Source of the DNA: Apostichopus japonicus | Taxonomy: Eukaryota > Echinodermata > Holothuroidea > Aspidochirotida > Stichopodidae | DNA length: 64,000 bases | Assembly (NCBI RefSeq): GCF_037975245.1 | Contig: NC_092568.1 | Span: forward strand, 25,279,501 to 25,343,500 | Direction: 5' to 3' | In this document: positions 49,728 through 63,200 of the stretch, piece after piece | How positions within the stretch are numbered: position 1 is the stretch's first letter | How the letters are laid out: every line of letters starts with the position of its first letter | The notes under the pieces: generated by a model | Database searches by the model: none | The model's input: the letters and a program-made list of their open reading frames with translations, nothing else | Told to the model about the DNA's origin: nothing | Made by a program: the position numbers and the translations under genes

Positions 49728-51658
49728 ATGAAATTAAACATGTCGTCTTGCAGACCAACAGAACTGGCAGAGAATATGCAAAAATGCAGCCATTACCAAT
49801 CAGTTTTGTTGCAAAAGGCTGAGACTGACATGGAACTGCGAAGGCGCAAAATGAATATTCGTAAACTGTCAGTAGAAATTGGAAACCTATCACTGGTAGG
49901 CAACTAGTGATGCATACAACCGCTGCAATAATCTCGCAGAACTAGGCCCATAATAGAAATAATTCGATGTCAACAACATAAGTTACATGCTAGGCTGAAA
50001 GTGGTAGGCCTATATCAGCAGGATGATGGAATCGCCATGGAATTCCTGAACAAAAAAAAACAAAAAGAAGATTTACAGGACAGTCACAGAGAAATCTTTG
50101 AAAACATCACAGATGCATGAACCCACAGTCATAGCTGCCTAATATAATGCCCATAATTAGATCACTGTGATAATTTTCTTAAAGATCTCTATTGTTGTGC
50201 CCATATAATTATCAAGCTTGAGAAACGTTACTTTTACTGGTTAGTGGTTACTATAGTAAAAAGCATTCTTTCATAATGAGATGGTATTTGTGGTTAGTGT
50301 TATGCCTATTTACTGCTTTATATTTTGAAAGATGGCAGTATACTTTACAGAAGCAAAACAAAGATACTTCAAAAGAAACGAATAACAACAGTATTTCTGA
50401 GAGGAAAAATAGCCGATAAGAACTGTAACAAGTACGATCCTTCATGACAGAATCTTATAGCATGGACCATACTGTCAAACAAGTAAGATTTCTATGAATG
50501 ATACTTTTATCTTCAGGCAGTTAAGGTATTACAAGGAATTTATCGAAATTACTACAATGCAATGTGTCTCTTTAACTTCTAATTTTAGGAAGTGGAAAGG
50601 GCAAAGTTAGAAGAAAAATGGGGCACAAAGAGACCAGGAGACAAGAAAAGTCCAGCAGAGGAGACACTGAAGCTTTGTAAACAACTAGAAGAAGAACCTG
50701 ATGAACTTGACAGTAAGTTTGATTCAGTATGTTAGTACTATAGTCATACTATTGAAATAAGATACCATCCATGTCAAATATTAAATTTGCAAAAAAATGT
50801 TGGAAAGACACCAAGACTGTCCGAGTTTTATTAGAATCTGAACACCATACAGACTATCATACATATTCTACTTTAGCTTTTGTTTGATTTGGACTTTCTA
50901 GCAAATTGCCAAGAATATAGACCAGAATTATTGTGGGGCAAAATGTAATGCACCGTAAAAGTATGTAGTCAATTTGGTTTTAGCTTTTAAAATAAGAGTT
51001 AAAAGTAACACTAGTGTTTTTTAATGGTAAATGAGATTCATTGAAAGATTGCCTTATCCTGTTTGTGTTACTAGTCTTACATTTAGAAAGGAGCATCCCT
51101 CAAACGTATATCATTGAAGTTGTTAAATTTTCCCAAGTCCCTAGAATTGCTCACAGCGTGTATTGTAATCAGGGTGCTCACAGGCACTTGTAAGTCCTTG
51201 AAAAAGTTGTAGTCCTTGAAAGTCTTAAAAGTACCCAAATTATAATATTTTCCAAAAACACTTAACAGTTGATATTCGAGGGAATGGCTATGGCTATGGC
51301 AGTCTTCCAGTTTAGTTTGTTCTGCACCGTTCTAAACTTTTACTTCTCTTTTGGTGAGGGCATATTCCTTCTTTGGTGATTCCCTCATATTGGAGACCTA
51401 CATGTGTAGGTATCTAAAGTCTCTTGTAATGGGCTTCAATCTGCTACAGAATTCAAAGTATGAAAGGTGGTACCATACCTTGCTGCTAGAGCTAATATGA
51501 GCCCCTTACAGTACATGCAATTTTATATACAACAATAATTCTTTACTGTATCTTTTCAATATATAGGCATTCTTCAGGAGCTCTGCACCCACCAATCTAA
51601 AGTGACCAGCCAAGTGACTGACCTCAGGGCACAGTTAGCAGCTTTGACCACAGGATGA
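49728..51658 (+). CDS. small coiled-coil protein, 127 aa, three exons
   Basis: Exons: 49728-49895 (56 codons, donor CTG|GTAGGC), 50589-50712 (acceptor aattttag, donor ACA|GTAAGT, phase 1) and 51567-51658 (acceptor atatatag, stop TGA). Phases join without a break and the total is 128 codons. The first ATG is used; a second in-frame ATG four codons on is equally possible. The protein is mostly charged helix: residues about 25-70 and 85-123 have heptad-like spacing, separated by a K-R-P-G-D-K-K-S-P linker. There is no signal peptide or membrane segment. I do not recognise the family; small coiled-coil subunits of centromere, kinetochore, meiotic or BLOC-type complexes look like this. The 3' UTR contains a TTAA MITE, with candidate poly(A) signals near 52302 and at 52788. 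Confidence 0.65.
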
Positions 51659-51734
51659 GCTATGCAACAACTGAATGAATGGTGTTCATCGTTGATTGTC
51701 CAGTCAAAACAGCTGAATTTCTCTTGCAGATGAC

Positions 51735-52082
51735 TTAAAGGCATTGAAGACTCGCCCCAAACCGCGCTCTGAAAAGTTAACTTTCCGTTGCTTGCAAGTG
51801 AAGTTTTCTTCTTGCAGACAGTAATGAAACGTGATACCTTGTTATCTTTTTTTATACCCAAGATGTCAATCGCTGCTACTGTATGTACACTGTGTTGTGG
51901 GTATTGACCGTAAGTGTATGTATTGACTGTACACTAGTGTCTAATTACCGTCGGTAGCAAGCTGTGTGTGTATTTTCTGGGATCGATGGTGGTGTCTAAC
52001 ACTTCTGCTACACCTCATTCTAAACTAGGTCAGAATACCGGCATGAGACTACTCTTTGTGCGTGAGTCTTCACACCCTTTAA
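51735..52082 (-). mobile_element. TTAA-flanked MITE, copy B, in a 3' UTR
   Basis: TTAA is present at both ends (51735-51738 and 52079-52082). The 340-bp body is the reverse complement of the element at 2740-3105, with several small indels. It starts 77 bases after the stop codon of the coiled-coil gene and before its poly(A) signals, so it would be transcribed. Confidence 0.75.
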
Positions 52083-52787
52083 AAGATGACTCAGTGTGAA
52101 GCAGTCCACAGACAAGGCAACCAAATCATCTTCTAAGAAACAGCAAGCTCCTTCTGGAAATTTCACTGGTCATTCTGGGAAGGATCTCTGGAAGAAACGA
52201 TCATCTTCATTGGATATTCATGAAGTATTGAGTGATTACCTGATATCCTCAGTTGTCCAATCATCATGAACTAAAAAAAATTTAGACTGTGGGACTCAGT
52301 GCAATAAACTAACTGTTACCACAATGGTTCTGTGAGTTTCTCCTCTAGATCCCAGTGTATTTATAGTGGAAATGTTTGATCAACTGTTGCCTCATATGAT
52401 TGGAATGGATTTGACACTTATGTTACAGTTCACTGTAAATAGAGGTAAATGTACTCGTAAGTACATTGTTCTCCAGAGAGATTAATTACTTGGGATACAG
52501 GATCACATAAATGGATATGCTGGATAATCTTTGAATTTGCAGGATAATATTTTACCCTTGTAAAATATATATTCTGCTTAGTAAACCAATATGGTAGATA
52601 TATATGATCAAAAATTGCTATGAGTAATCATATCCTGACTATGGAAAAGATCACATGGAATGTGTGTGTGTGGGGGGGGGGGTGGAATTGTCAGTTTATG
52701 TTTACTTTGTAAACATGTACCTAATTGAATTAGTGAATGCTGGGATATCACTATAAACACAGCCACTAAGAAATATATGATATAGTT

Positions 52788-52828
52788 AATAAAATAGAAC
52801 ATCCTCAAAACTATGTTTGACTTTTATT
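52788..52828. terminator. convergent poly(A) signals
   Basis: AATAAA at 52788-52793 (plus) serves the coiled-coil gene. TTTATT at 52823-52828 is a minus-strand AATAAA for SCYL1. The two signals are about 30 bp apart, so the 3' ends of the two mRNAs probably overlap. Confidence 0.5.
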
Positions 52829-54206
52829 GAAAATAATTTTGGTATACACCACAATAATGATCTGTGAAGGAATTTAAAAGTGATAAGCTAAAATCACAAA
52901 ATAACTTGTTAACTGTGCTGAGCGGTTCAAGGAAGGCCAACCAATGGTATAAAAGTTATTTTCATCAGCATAAGATAATTTATGTTTCTTTTATTTATAT
53001 AGGAATTTACAGCTTAATTTATAGCGTGTTAAATAGTTTCCCATAGAACTATAGAAACAGTTCTTACATCGGTTAGGTTGCTAAGAACTAAGATTGATGC
53101 TAACTGCAGAAAAGGAAAGTTAATAAAATCAGAAAATAACAACATCAGATATGAAATTAGTCGAATTCATTCAGACAAAGGTATATGTTGACAGGTCTTT
53201 AAATTCCCATTCACCAAAGTTCCTCATATTCTGTGTCACCATTGCACGACAGTAACATCATCAGATGTTACATTGCAAGTGGACCATTTCTGCCATAAAC
53301 AAAACTCAAAAGCCACTAACATTACTGTTACAATTGATGAATGTGTTATAGTCACAATTTCAGCAAATTCCAAAGACACTCCTTGACAACAACAATATAT
53401 TGTGCTACTACTGTAGGACCTTCAAGAAAACATTTCAGTGTACTGAATGAGAATGAGTAGGCAACTTGTTTGGCATTCTCATAGCATTTATATGACAATT
53501 TACTCTCTGGCATCTAAATACCTACAGAAGTCTCCTTCTGCACAAACTCTAGTCTAGATGATATAGTCTTTGCTTCATCAAACACCATAAATAAAGAGAA
53601 GTATTATAACCTGGATTAAATTGTTCATGGCCTGGTAAAGCTGACTTTCACAATGGTGTTAACAGTACTGCCAATTGAAAGAAATTACGATACCAGAAAA
53701 AGAGTTGTAAAAGGTGATGAGCAGTGAAGCTGTATTGCACACAACAGGCATAAACAGACATTTAGTTCCAAAACAGAAGTGTGAAACTCTTTAATATTAG
53801 TCAAAAATATTCCTGTTGTATTGAGGAAACTGAGACAGCTGAACTCAAATTGCTTACAAATGAAGAGAAATCAATCAATGCTGCTACAGTACCATAACGG
53901 TCCAGCTGTATTACCCAGGATGCAATTTATGCATAAAACAGCTAAAAGCCTGTTGAGCTTTATGTCATACACTCCGGGACTGTTGGACTATACAGAAGTA
54001 CAGTACTTTGTATTGACATGCTTTATGAAGTCATCCTTTTCTGCTAATTCTTAAATATTGAATATCTGCAGACAATTCGGCTGGCATCAAGACCCTTCTT
54101 GGCTGACATGAAGGCCCTTCCTGGCTGACATGAAGGCCCTTCTTGGCTGACATGAAGGCCCTTCTCCAGTATTTAAACTTGCAGTCTGGTCAGTTAAGCA
54201 GTAAAT
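52829..54206 (-). other. SCYL1 3' UTR (inferred)
   Basis: This lies between the SCYL1 stop (54207) and the minus-strand AATAAA at 52828. No coding frame on either strand looks real. It contains the 22-bp minisatellite at 54080-54166. Confidence 0.45.
54080..54166. repeat. 22-bp minisatellite in SCYL1 3' UTR
   Basis: There are four units, the first diverged, of 'ggctgacatgaaggcccttc' + 'tt' with little drift in the last three. It begins about 40 nt after the SCYL1 stop codon on the minus strand. Confidence 0.85.
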
Positions 54207-57200
54207 CTAATCTTTTTTGGCTCCCAGTCTGCTGGGACCTTTGGCCTTCCTAGCTGCTCTCTTCTCTTGTATTTCTTTTTCCCTCTGCTTTCTTTTCTCT
54301 TCCCTTTGTCTTTTAGCAACCTCAGCTTTACTCAGTCCTATATAAATATGAACCAGAATGGGAAAAAAAGAAAGATACATTTTAAGACTTAACACAAGTT
54401 ACAAAGACAGTATTTAATGGTAAAGTAAACCACAACTCACAATCTAAGGCAGATTAAATGTGTAATTTAAATCTATGACCAACAGAGACCAAACATTACA
54501 TCTAACAGAAGCTTTCAACAACCATGATACATATAACAAGGTTAGATCTACACAGGCCCATATCCAAGCTGGGGCATAGAGGGCCATAACCCCGCCATGC
54601 AGACTAATGCTCTCCCCTCCCATTTGTGCCAACACCCTGCATAAAAAAACTTAGCAAGTTACCAGGCATGAATATTGTGCAGTGCCTTAAATTGCTGGGG
54701 CACACTAATGTCCCATCCAACATGTGATAAACTAACAATTAACTTGTAAGCAGTTTGGGTCACATGTTATATACTACTGTAATCCACATGTATAAGAATG
54801 TCAACTGCACAGTAGCTTTATGTTGGTCTTAAAGTTAAAAATGCCGACTAGTTCTAGTTTATTATATTTTAACAAAGTACAGCACAGTTAACATTGATTG
54901 ATAAAAATGCCCCATCATGAAAACCTGTATTCCAGATACTGGATAGGTTGCATGCCCCTCAACCTCAATATGAGGCTGAGGTGAATAATTTGTTCAGTAT
55001 TGCATCACAAAATGTTATGCAAAATGGGTGAATTGCTATACAAGTGCAATGTTGCATAGCAGAACCATAGTATTATTTTTATAACAGGCAAGTTCACTGC
55101 CTTCGAAAGAGCTAGGCAAAATTTTACACTACATTGTTCCCTGTGCTGTGGTATTAGATTCACCTTCATCTTGACCCCAAGAGTCACCCTCTCCCCATCC
55201 AGTGTCCTCTTCTTTACTCCACTCCTCCTCATCAAAACCCCACCCTGAATTGGCCTCAGATGATGTCATGGAAGGTTTGGGCTTTGTCTTAGCTGAAGCT
55301 GGTCTACTGCTTGGTGGTTTGGATGGTTTAGAAGAACTCTTCGGCTAATGAGAGAATTGGATCAATGAAAGTATCAAACCTCAAAGACAGATGGTCACTC
55401 CTGATCAAATCAGACGAGTACTGTACAACAAGACACCTCATGTCAATGGGTGAAGGTATGATGTAAGGGCTTAAAGTGTTTGTCCCCTTAAAAGGTGATA
55501 CAATGTTGCATTATTAATTGGAAATTAAGAGAAAAAGAAATAATTACTAATAAGAGACTCTAAGGCCTATAACAAAGGTGATAGCACCAATAGTAAATTG
55601 ATTCAGGCCCTTCAAATTCTCCTTTCATGTCCTATGCCACCCCACCCCCAGGCGCGTATTGAGAAATTTGCCAAGGGAGGGGCGAAGCCTGTAGGCAAAC
55701 TATTTAAGCGGAGCGCCAACATGTGTTGGTGCAATGCGTATAAGAAAATTTTGGCAGAAAATGCCTCCCAGATCGCTGGAAATGGCACTTCCCAAAAAAT
55801 ATGCTCAAGAGGGGGGCGGTCGCCCCCTTCAGCCCCCCCTTGGCTACGCGCTTGTCTACCCCTACCACCTCCACCCCCAAAATAAAACGTAATTGTCAAC
55901 AGCCAAAAGAGTTCAATTAAAAGAGATATATTCGCCACATTTGATTGCAGCCTGAGATTCTACCACTATCAAATCGGTCATTTTATTTTGGTGACACTTT
56001 CCAGGGTGATATTTACTTTGAACCATTTACCAACTACTAGCAGATCCAACTATGGTTAACTACAGATTATTGATACCCACTGCAAAATAGTAAACTACAA
56101 AATGAAAAGAGATACTTTTCACATTAGCATAGAAACCTTCCCATTACCTTGGACTGTACGCCAAGCTGTGAGCCAAAGAAGGTGTCTCCTGTGTCTTTTT
56201 CTGTATTCCAGTTATAAGCGCTAGCAGGGGTGTGCTCGTTATCCTCCTTAAAATCATTTCCGAACCCTGACAAGGACGACATCTGCTGCTTCTTCTGAGG
56301 ATGAAAATCAACAAATTATTTTTGAGTTCAGTCAAGTCATTCGCAGTGATTTTCCTGAATCGAGTTACGTCATCGACTCAAAGTCACTGTATTATCTCTA
56401 TGAGAAAAAATATTCACAAACTATGTCGATTCCTTTTTACTTCTAAAAAAAAAACCTTGAGTCATGATTCGTTACATCAATAAAATAAAAAATCAATATT
56501 CGATATCATTCAATGGAAGAAGAAATATAGATTGAATGAGCAAATAATATTTATGTCTGAACCATAAGTAAGACCAGTCACTTTATGAATGTCTCACTCT
56601 ACGTTGAGACTGACAAAAATATACTATTTCCTTCAATATAACCCAGATGCCAGAAGGGATGGGAATTAAAGATTTGTCTTTTATCAAAATTAAGATAACT
56701 ACATAAAGTCCATTATCCTAAGGAATACATGATTATGCTTTGCATGATGCATTTCACTTTCTTTTTGGTATAAGCAAATAAATATTTACCAAAAACCAGA
56801 AAAACATATATCTAGCAATTCTTGATACAGAGCTGCAACCTTTAACCAAGCATTATTATGATGATGTCAACATTTTGATAATGACTAGTTAATAAATGTA
56901 AGTTTCTATTGTCTTTTCTTTGTTCTTTCAAACTAGTTTATAAATATTTCGTACTTTAAACTGGCCAAATGGAAATTGGATAGTGAAGATGTAACAGTTT
57001 CTGTATGGGAACTGTGGGGTGACTATGTGAAATGTGTAATACATGTTAGTGTACTACAAAGGGTAATAAAAGGATAAGACAGAGGACTAGAGAACAAAAG
57101 GCACAAATAACCCTCTGTGTCCCTTCCCCAACAATGAAGCATTCAAAAATACAAAAGACGGAGATATGGAAATTTTTAGAAACGAATAACAATATATGAG

Positions 57201-60200
57201 AAAGTAGAAAAAGCTAATTTGGGTGGTAATAGGAGGGTGCATCTCCAACAACCCTAGGCACAATAGTAAGTTCTGTAGCTTTATATATATTAAATATGTT
57301 GCTTGTATTTCCGCAACATCTAGGAATGCTAATGCAAAACAGTGTCAGCCTGCAGAGCACAACAGAAGTGAAGATGAATGTATGGGTCAAAAAAATTCCT
57401 ACAGAACATACAATGCATGTCTCAGTAAGACACAATAGCACTCAATCATTTCAATCATGGCAGCGGATATGAAACATACCTTTGGTGATGAAGGTTTAGT
57501 AGTATTGAGAGTTGGTTCATCGATAGATCCCCAGTCTTCGTTATCATCGTCCCATCCTCCGCCCGCCTCCACTGCAAATGGATCCTGGACATCTCCTTGG
57601 TCTTTCATCTCTCCCCAGTTACCCTCGTCCCAATCTGTACCCCACCCAGAGGAAGCTTGCTGTTTCTTATGAGATGATTTGGTCTCTGTCTTTGTGGACT
57701 GCTTCTTATTGAGTTGTTTGTCTTGACTGCCCCAAGAATCATCTGCCCAGTCATCTAAATTAAACTCGGGTTCCTTTTTCTTTGTTCCTAACTTCAAGGA
57801 GCCTTTGGATGCTGGTACTGATGGCTTCTTGGTTTGTAGGTCGCTCCATCCATCCTCTTCCCATCCTGTCTCTTCCCCCCATCCCTCGTCATCAGCATTA
57901 GTCTCTGCATCTTCCCTCATCTATTAGACCGGGTCAGACATATAATATTTATTTATTAAAATTGTTAATATTTACTCAGTGACAACAGAAAAACTAAAAC
58001 ATACTAGAAAAATCAAAACAACAGAAGACTATCTTCGATTTTACATGATTAACAAGAACTGAAACATACTGGAATCATGTAAGGACTATATTTCACTTCT
58101 CTGATTGTTCAATTACTGAAATCTCAAAACATACAAGAAAATCAAAATGAGTTTTGATTTCACCACTCAGATTACCGAATTTCAATATCTGAACAAACTG
58201 GAAAGATGTCATGAATTTATTTTGTCAGCTAAGTAATTAATGACGATTGGCTCGGGTGGATTTTAAGCCTTCCTACACTTTTTTTTATTTTATAGAAAAT
58301 TTCATTCTCTCTATTTATTAGTGCACAGGAAACTTTTCTCTCTTGCTTTTATAACGTAGGCAAGATTCTGTAACTTTATATATTTATATCAGTGTCGGTG
58401 ATATCATAAGCTTATCTTGTCTGTTCTCTGAAAGATAAATTTGATTTACCTCTAAATCATCATCACCATCATTGTCATAATCAGATGCCGAATCCCTTGC
58501 AACCTCTTCCCTCTCATCTGTTCCTGGTGTAAGTTTCTCCTTCCCATCCTCTGACACGGCTTTCGCCTCAGTACTGCTATTGTTTCCTAGACAAGGGATA
58601 CAAAGGAAAAAAAAGGAAGTTGAATGAAGCATAAATCTTACATCATATTGTGAATGCAAATTTTTTACAAACAAATTGGATAAATGAAAGATAGCTTTCA
58701 TATTTTGAGATGTACTGTTACTTTTTCCATCAATACAGAGATGAAAAAAAAACCTTCCCTAAGAAAACAGTATATCTTATTTTCACATAATGTACAAAGC
58801 TAGTATTCATTTTGGAATATCTGCCACCGACTTTGGATCTGTGTCTGAACTCTTCAAAGATGTACAAATGTAAAGATTTAACTTCTGCTTGAAAATTCCA
58901 ATAAAGTAACAAAGCTTGAATCAAGCTTTTCAAAGCCTGAAATCAAGCTATTCAAGAAGGGCATGTAATACTGGCTACCTTCTGCTGGTTTGTTTTGACT
59001 GCCTGGAGCAGCTCTTCCTCGGTAGATTTTGGAGGTGATATTCATGGCAGATGACATGGCCCATCCGGTCCAACCCGCATTCTGTGATGTCATAGAGGCT
59101 GCAGCATTGACATCCGATTCTACGAGAAAAGACAGAATTCATCATCCAGCAAGTTTATAACCTTGACAAACAGTTGGTTCTTGGAAGAATGACATGCAGC
59201 CCTGATGACATGCTTTCATGTAACTTACCTCTCTCTCTCGTTCTTACCTAAAACATGACTTAAGGCACAAAATCAATTTGATACATTGATAGACTACTTA
59301 CAACCACTGCTATCAGTCCAGGTGCTATTTCTATGTCACTTTTAATTTTTGAGGAATGCTCCTTTAAATATTCTGGGGCTCATTAACTAAAGTGGCTGGA
59401 CTAATCAGTCTAATACACTGATCATGAAGTCACTTCCTCAGTTGCAACACAAAACCCAATAGGAACAATTACACTCTTTATAGCCACAAACAACATGTTT
59501 TACAATGTTTTACAATGCATTACTAATGCGTCAAGGACAACAGCATAAAATGGCATTCAAGGATACTTTGTTCTTAATATAAAATTTAAAAAATAACATA
59601 TTTTGTTTGAGTTATTACGAAATTTATATAGCAATAAACTACACATAGGAGATGACATCATCATCCTCATCATTAGCGACAATTTAACCTTAAAGGAGCA
59701 TGAGATTTGGCATCCTTTAAAGATGAATATATCTTTAAAAACCAGAACAGCAACAGAAACATTATTAGCACTCAATTTTTTTCTCTTTCTCTCTATGAGT
59801 TTGTAATATCAATAATAAATTTCTGCCTACAAGTCAAAGTAAAATCTCTCCTACCGATTTCTGCTGCCAGTTCAGGATTGTCTGACACATTCTTTTGTCG
59901 CTCAAGGAAGGTTTGTATTGCTTTAAAGGTTTGGTCACGGACACCTTTGTCGGGGTCCACTGTGAGGGTGCAGAGTGTGGGTAGGACTTTGAATGCTGTG
60001 TCTCGTAGAGAGAAGTACTTCAGCGTTGACATCATAGAGAGGACTCCAGCGCCTCTGGCAGGAGGAAATGGATCCTTCATGGCCCGAACAAATGCAGAGG
60101 AAAGCACTTTTTGTCTTGTCTAGTAAATACGACATAAAACAAACAAGAGCATCAATGATGCAGTATCTCAATACTGGAAGTTTTAATTTTGATTCCTAAT

Positions 60201-63200
60201 TTCAAATCTTTGCTCTGTCTCTACAATTATCAATATCAATCATGGTACAACAAATATATAACTTGCATTTTTGCTACTTTGCCATGAATAGTCTCTGCAG
60301 GTTACACTTTATCCTGCTAGTCTTGCCTTTAGTGCTCATTGCCTGTTAGTCGAAAAAACAACGTTGCAAGGTTTAGGTCATAGAATATTTAAGAACTTGT
60401 TTTTTATGTGGTATCCTTCATCTTAGGTCAGTCTCTGTTGGACTTTTTGGTCATATAGTTTGACGTCAATGACAACAGCCAAATTAGAAGAGGCGAACAA
60501 CTCGACCATATTCTTGATGCCTGCCTTGAGAGCTAGGCCTATTGACCTACTGTATGTTACTGTAGACTGTAGTGGTGACTACCATCAAAACTGTGTCCAC
60601 TTCTAGATATCAAAAAAACCCACGTTTTTCCATCTCAATTTTTCTGACATGAAGATTTCATGGATTTATGACTTGGAAAAAATAATGTAAAAGAAGATTA
60701 CAAGTTTTTATATGCAAGTGATGGGTGGCCTCCTCTTCCCCTAATAGCCACCTCAGTTCCTCTCCATTTTGTTATTTTATTTTAATTCTTTGTACATTTG
60801 ATGTCAAACATTACAGGTTCAAAAGAAAGCTAAACATACTTCTTATAACCTTATACATCTTATATCCTTATAAATAAAACATAACCTTATACAATTTTTA
60901 TAGTCTTATCAAAGTTGTGATGCTATGGCCGGCTCCTCTTTTATACGTACCCATCAAACAAACTTACCCTGGTCCTTCCTAGGAAAAGCTGTCTGAACAC
61001 CAGTACAATGCTAATGTGGCTATCACTGAAAGCCTAATAGGCCTAGGGGCCTAGGCCTATATATATATATATTTTTAAATGCACTAGGCCTACAGTAAGT
61101 AGCCTTCAGAAATACAAGAATGTGTATACGTAATTATACAAAATACATGAAGGGCAATCAAACAAACTTATCATGGCCCTTGCTCTGAAAAACTACCTGA
61201 ACACCAGTACTGTCCTTAAATGGATGTTACAAAAACGAAGGCCTAATATAAATTAGAAGGACACTACGTAGAATTCAGCATTACAGATTGTAATTAACAT
61301 GCAATACACTAACACCTCGCGTACCTAACTACAGAACAGAAAATTGTTCGCGAGGGTAGCCATTTTCGTATATCTAACATGTAGCTGTTATGAGTCATAG
61401 CCAATCTGCTACAAAACAGACTTGGGGCGGGGCTTAATCATCAAAAACGGACCTTTTTACTAAAAGTAGGGGGGCAGCTCAGTGTTGTTTTAAGAAAGAA
61501 AAATCATTTAAACATCAAATAAAGCAAATAAAAGCCATTAAATGTCATATACATGTAGTAAAATTCTTATTAATACCTACCTGTAAACAACAAATGAAAG
61601 TTTAAAATTTTAATAAAATATATAATACATAGGACCCTATCTTAGACGATACCACTGTTGAAAGACAGTTCTATTCTATTCTCTTTCATAAAACATAAGT
61701 TTTGGAGCGTGTGCAAAACAGGTCTGCCAAAGTGTTTTCAGTCCAAATTGGCCCGATTTGGACATAAATCGGTGAAAAAGTCACAGAATGAGATACAATT
61801 CTGGAATAAAAAATAGTAACTTTTGTTGGTCTATATGATATATTCTTGCTCTGGAAATTCCAGAGAAAAAAAACTTTGTTTGAAGACGCTGAAAAATTTT
61901 TAAGAGAAGAGAAAGTCCCACTTACTGTTACAATATCTCTATACATGTAATGTATTGAGATAAAAATGGAAGAGTCAATTGCTGAATTAATGATCTTGGT
62001 TAGAAAGTGAGCTGATGTTGCTATTATCAACGAGAAAGAGAAGGGTCAAAACAAGGAATTACGGACACAAATATCATGAATTAACAGACATAGTTATCCA
62101 CCTCTACATCTCCGATAACTTGCATTTTGACGAACCTCTTGCTGAGAGAGATAAAAATGATAAAGAAAAACAACTTACTGCAGGATTGAGATGACAAGCA
62201 ATCTTCCCCAGACATATAGTGGTGTTAGTTCTGATTCCTCCCTATGATATAAAAACAATGTTCAAAATGGGTGAAAATGAGAGGAAGGGGAGAGGAAGGG
62301 GGGGGGGGTAATGTGGATACTGGGATATAAACCTTATTAAGAAGGATGCAAATTTGAAGAAAAATTTCAAAGAAACACACATTTTTTGCCTTTTTCCCCC
62401 TTAAGTGGTCAAAATATCACTTTTGAATACTATAACGACATTTTATACATGATCAGCTTCTTGGCATACTCCAAGCAGCTGTAGACTGGAGGCACCAATG
62501 GTAGACACTAATACTTACTACTTAATTACTTAATAATTAGGTCTTGTGGAGAGCCCATGATAATACCACCCACCTTACAGCGTATTAATTCAAAAGTATG
62601 AACAATAATTCAGTAAGACTGTTTGAGTTTGACTGGTAATTTGTGATATTTGAAAAGTACAAACTAAGTTATATAAATTAAGTTACACGTTCAAAATAAG
62701 TCTCTAACTGATCAAACTTAGACTGCATCCCGGTTTTGTTGTGAATATGGTAACCATACCAACGCATGTGTAGCAAGTTTCTTCATCAAAACTTTTTGAC
62801 AACAGAATACAGAATATTTAATGAATGTACCTGATCGTCTTTGGCTTGAAGCCTTGCAAAGTGTCTCAGTAATTCAATGTTAAGGTTCTTGTCATTGAGT
62901 TTTGAAGCTAAGAGTAACATTGCCTGGAAGAAACAGAAAATAGCAATATTAGGGAGAGATATATGTCACAGAATACAAATGAGAGAAGTTAATTTCGGTC
63001 AATACGCAGCAATAATGATACTCTTAGATATAATATAACCTTTGTCTCATATAAGTACACTCATCAAGATATTAATTATATAAACATAACTCTTTCCCAC
63101 ATCATGTTTACAAGAAAAACCAGCATCACACATAGGTTTGGGGAGTGTGGAGGGAAGTATTGTGGGGTGAGGGGCATCTTCTATTATATGATAGGAAAGA

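Noticed and set aside
55612-55938. 108-codon minus-strand open frame similar to one near 48900
   Set aside because: The similarity is that of the two MITE copies (48873-49179, 55649-55854). It lies within a SCYL1 intron.
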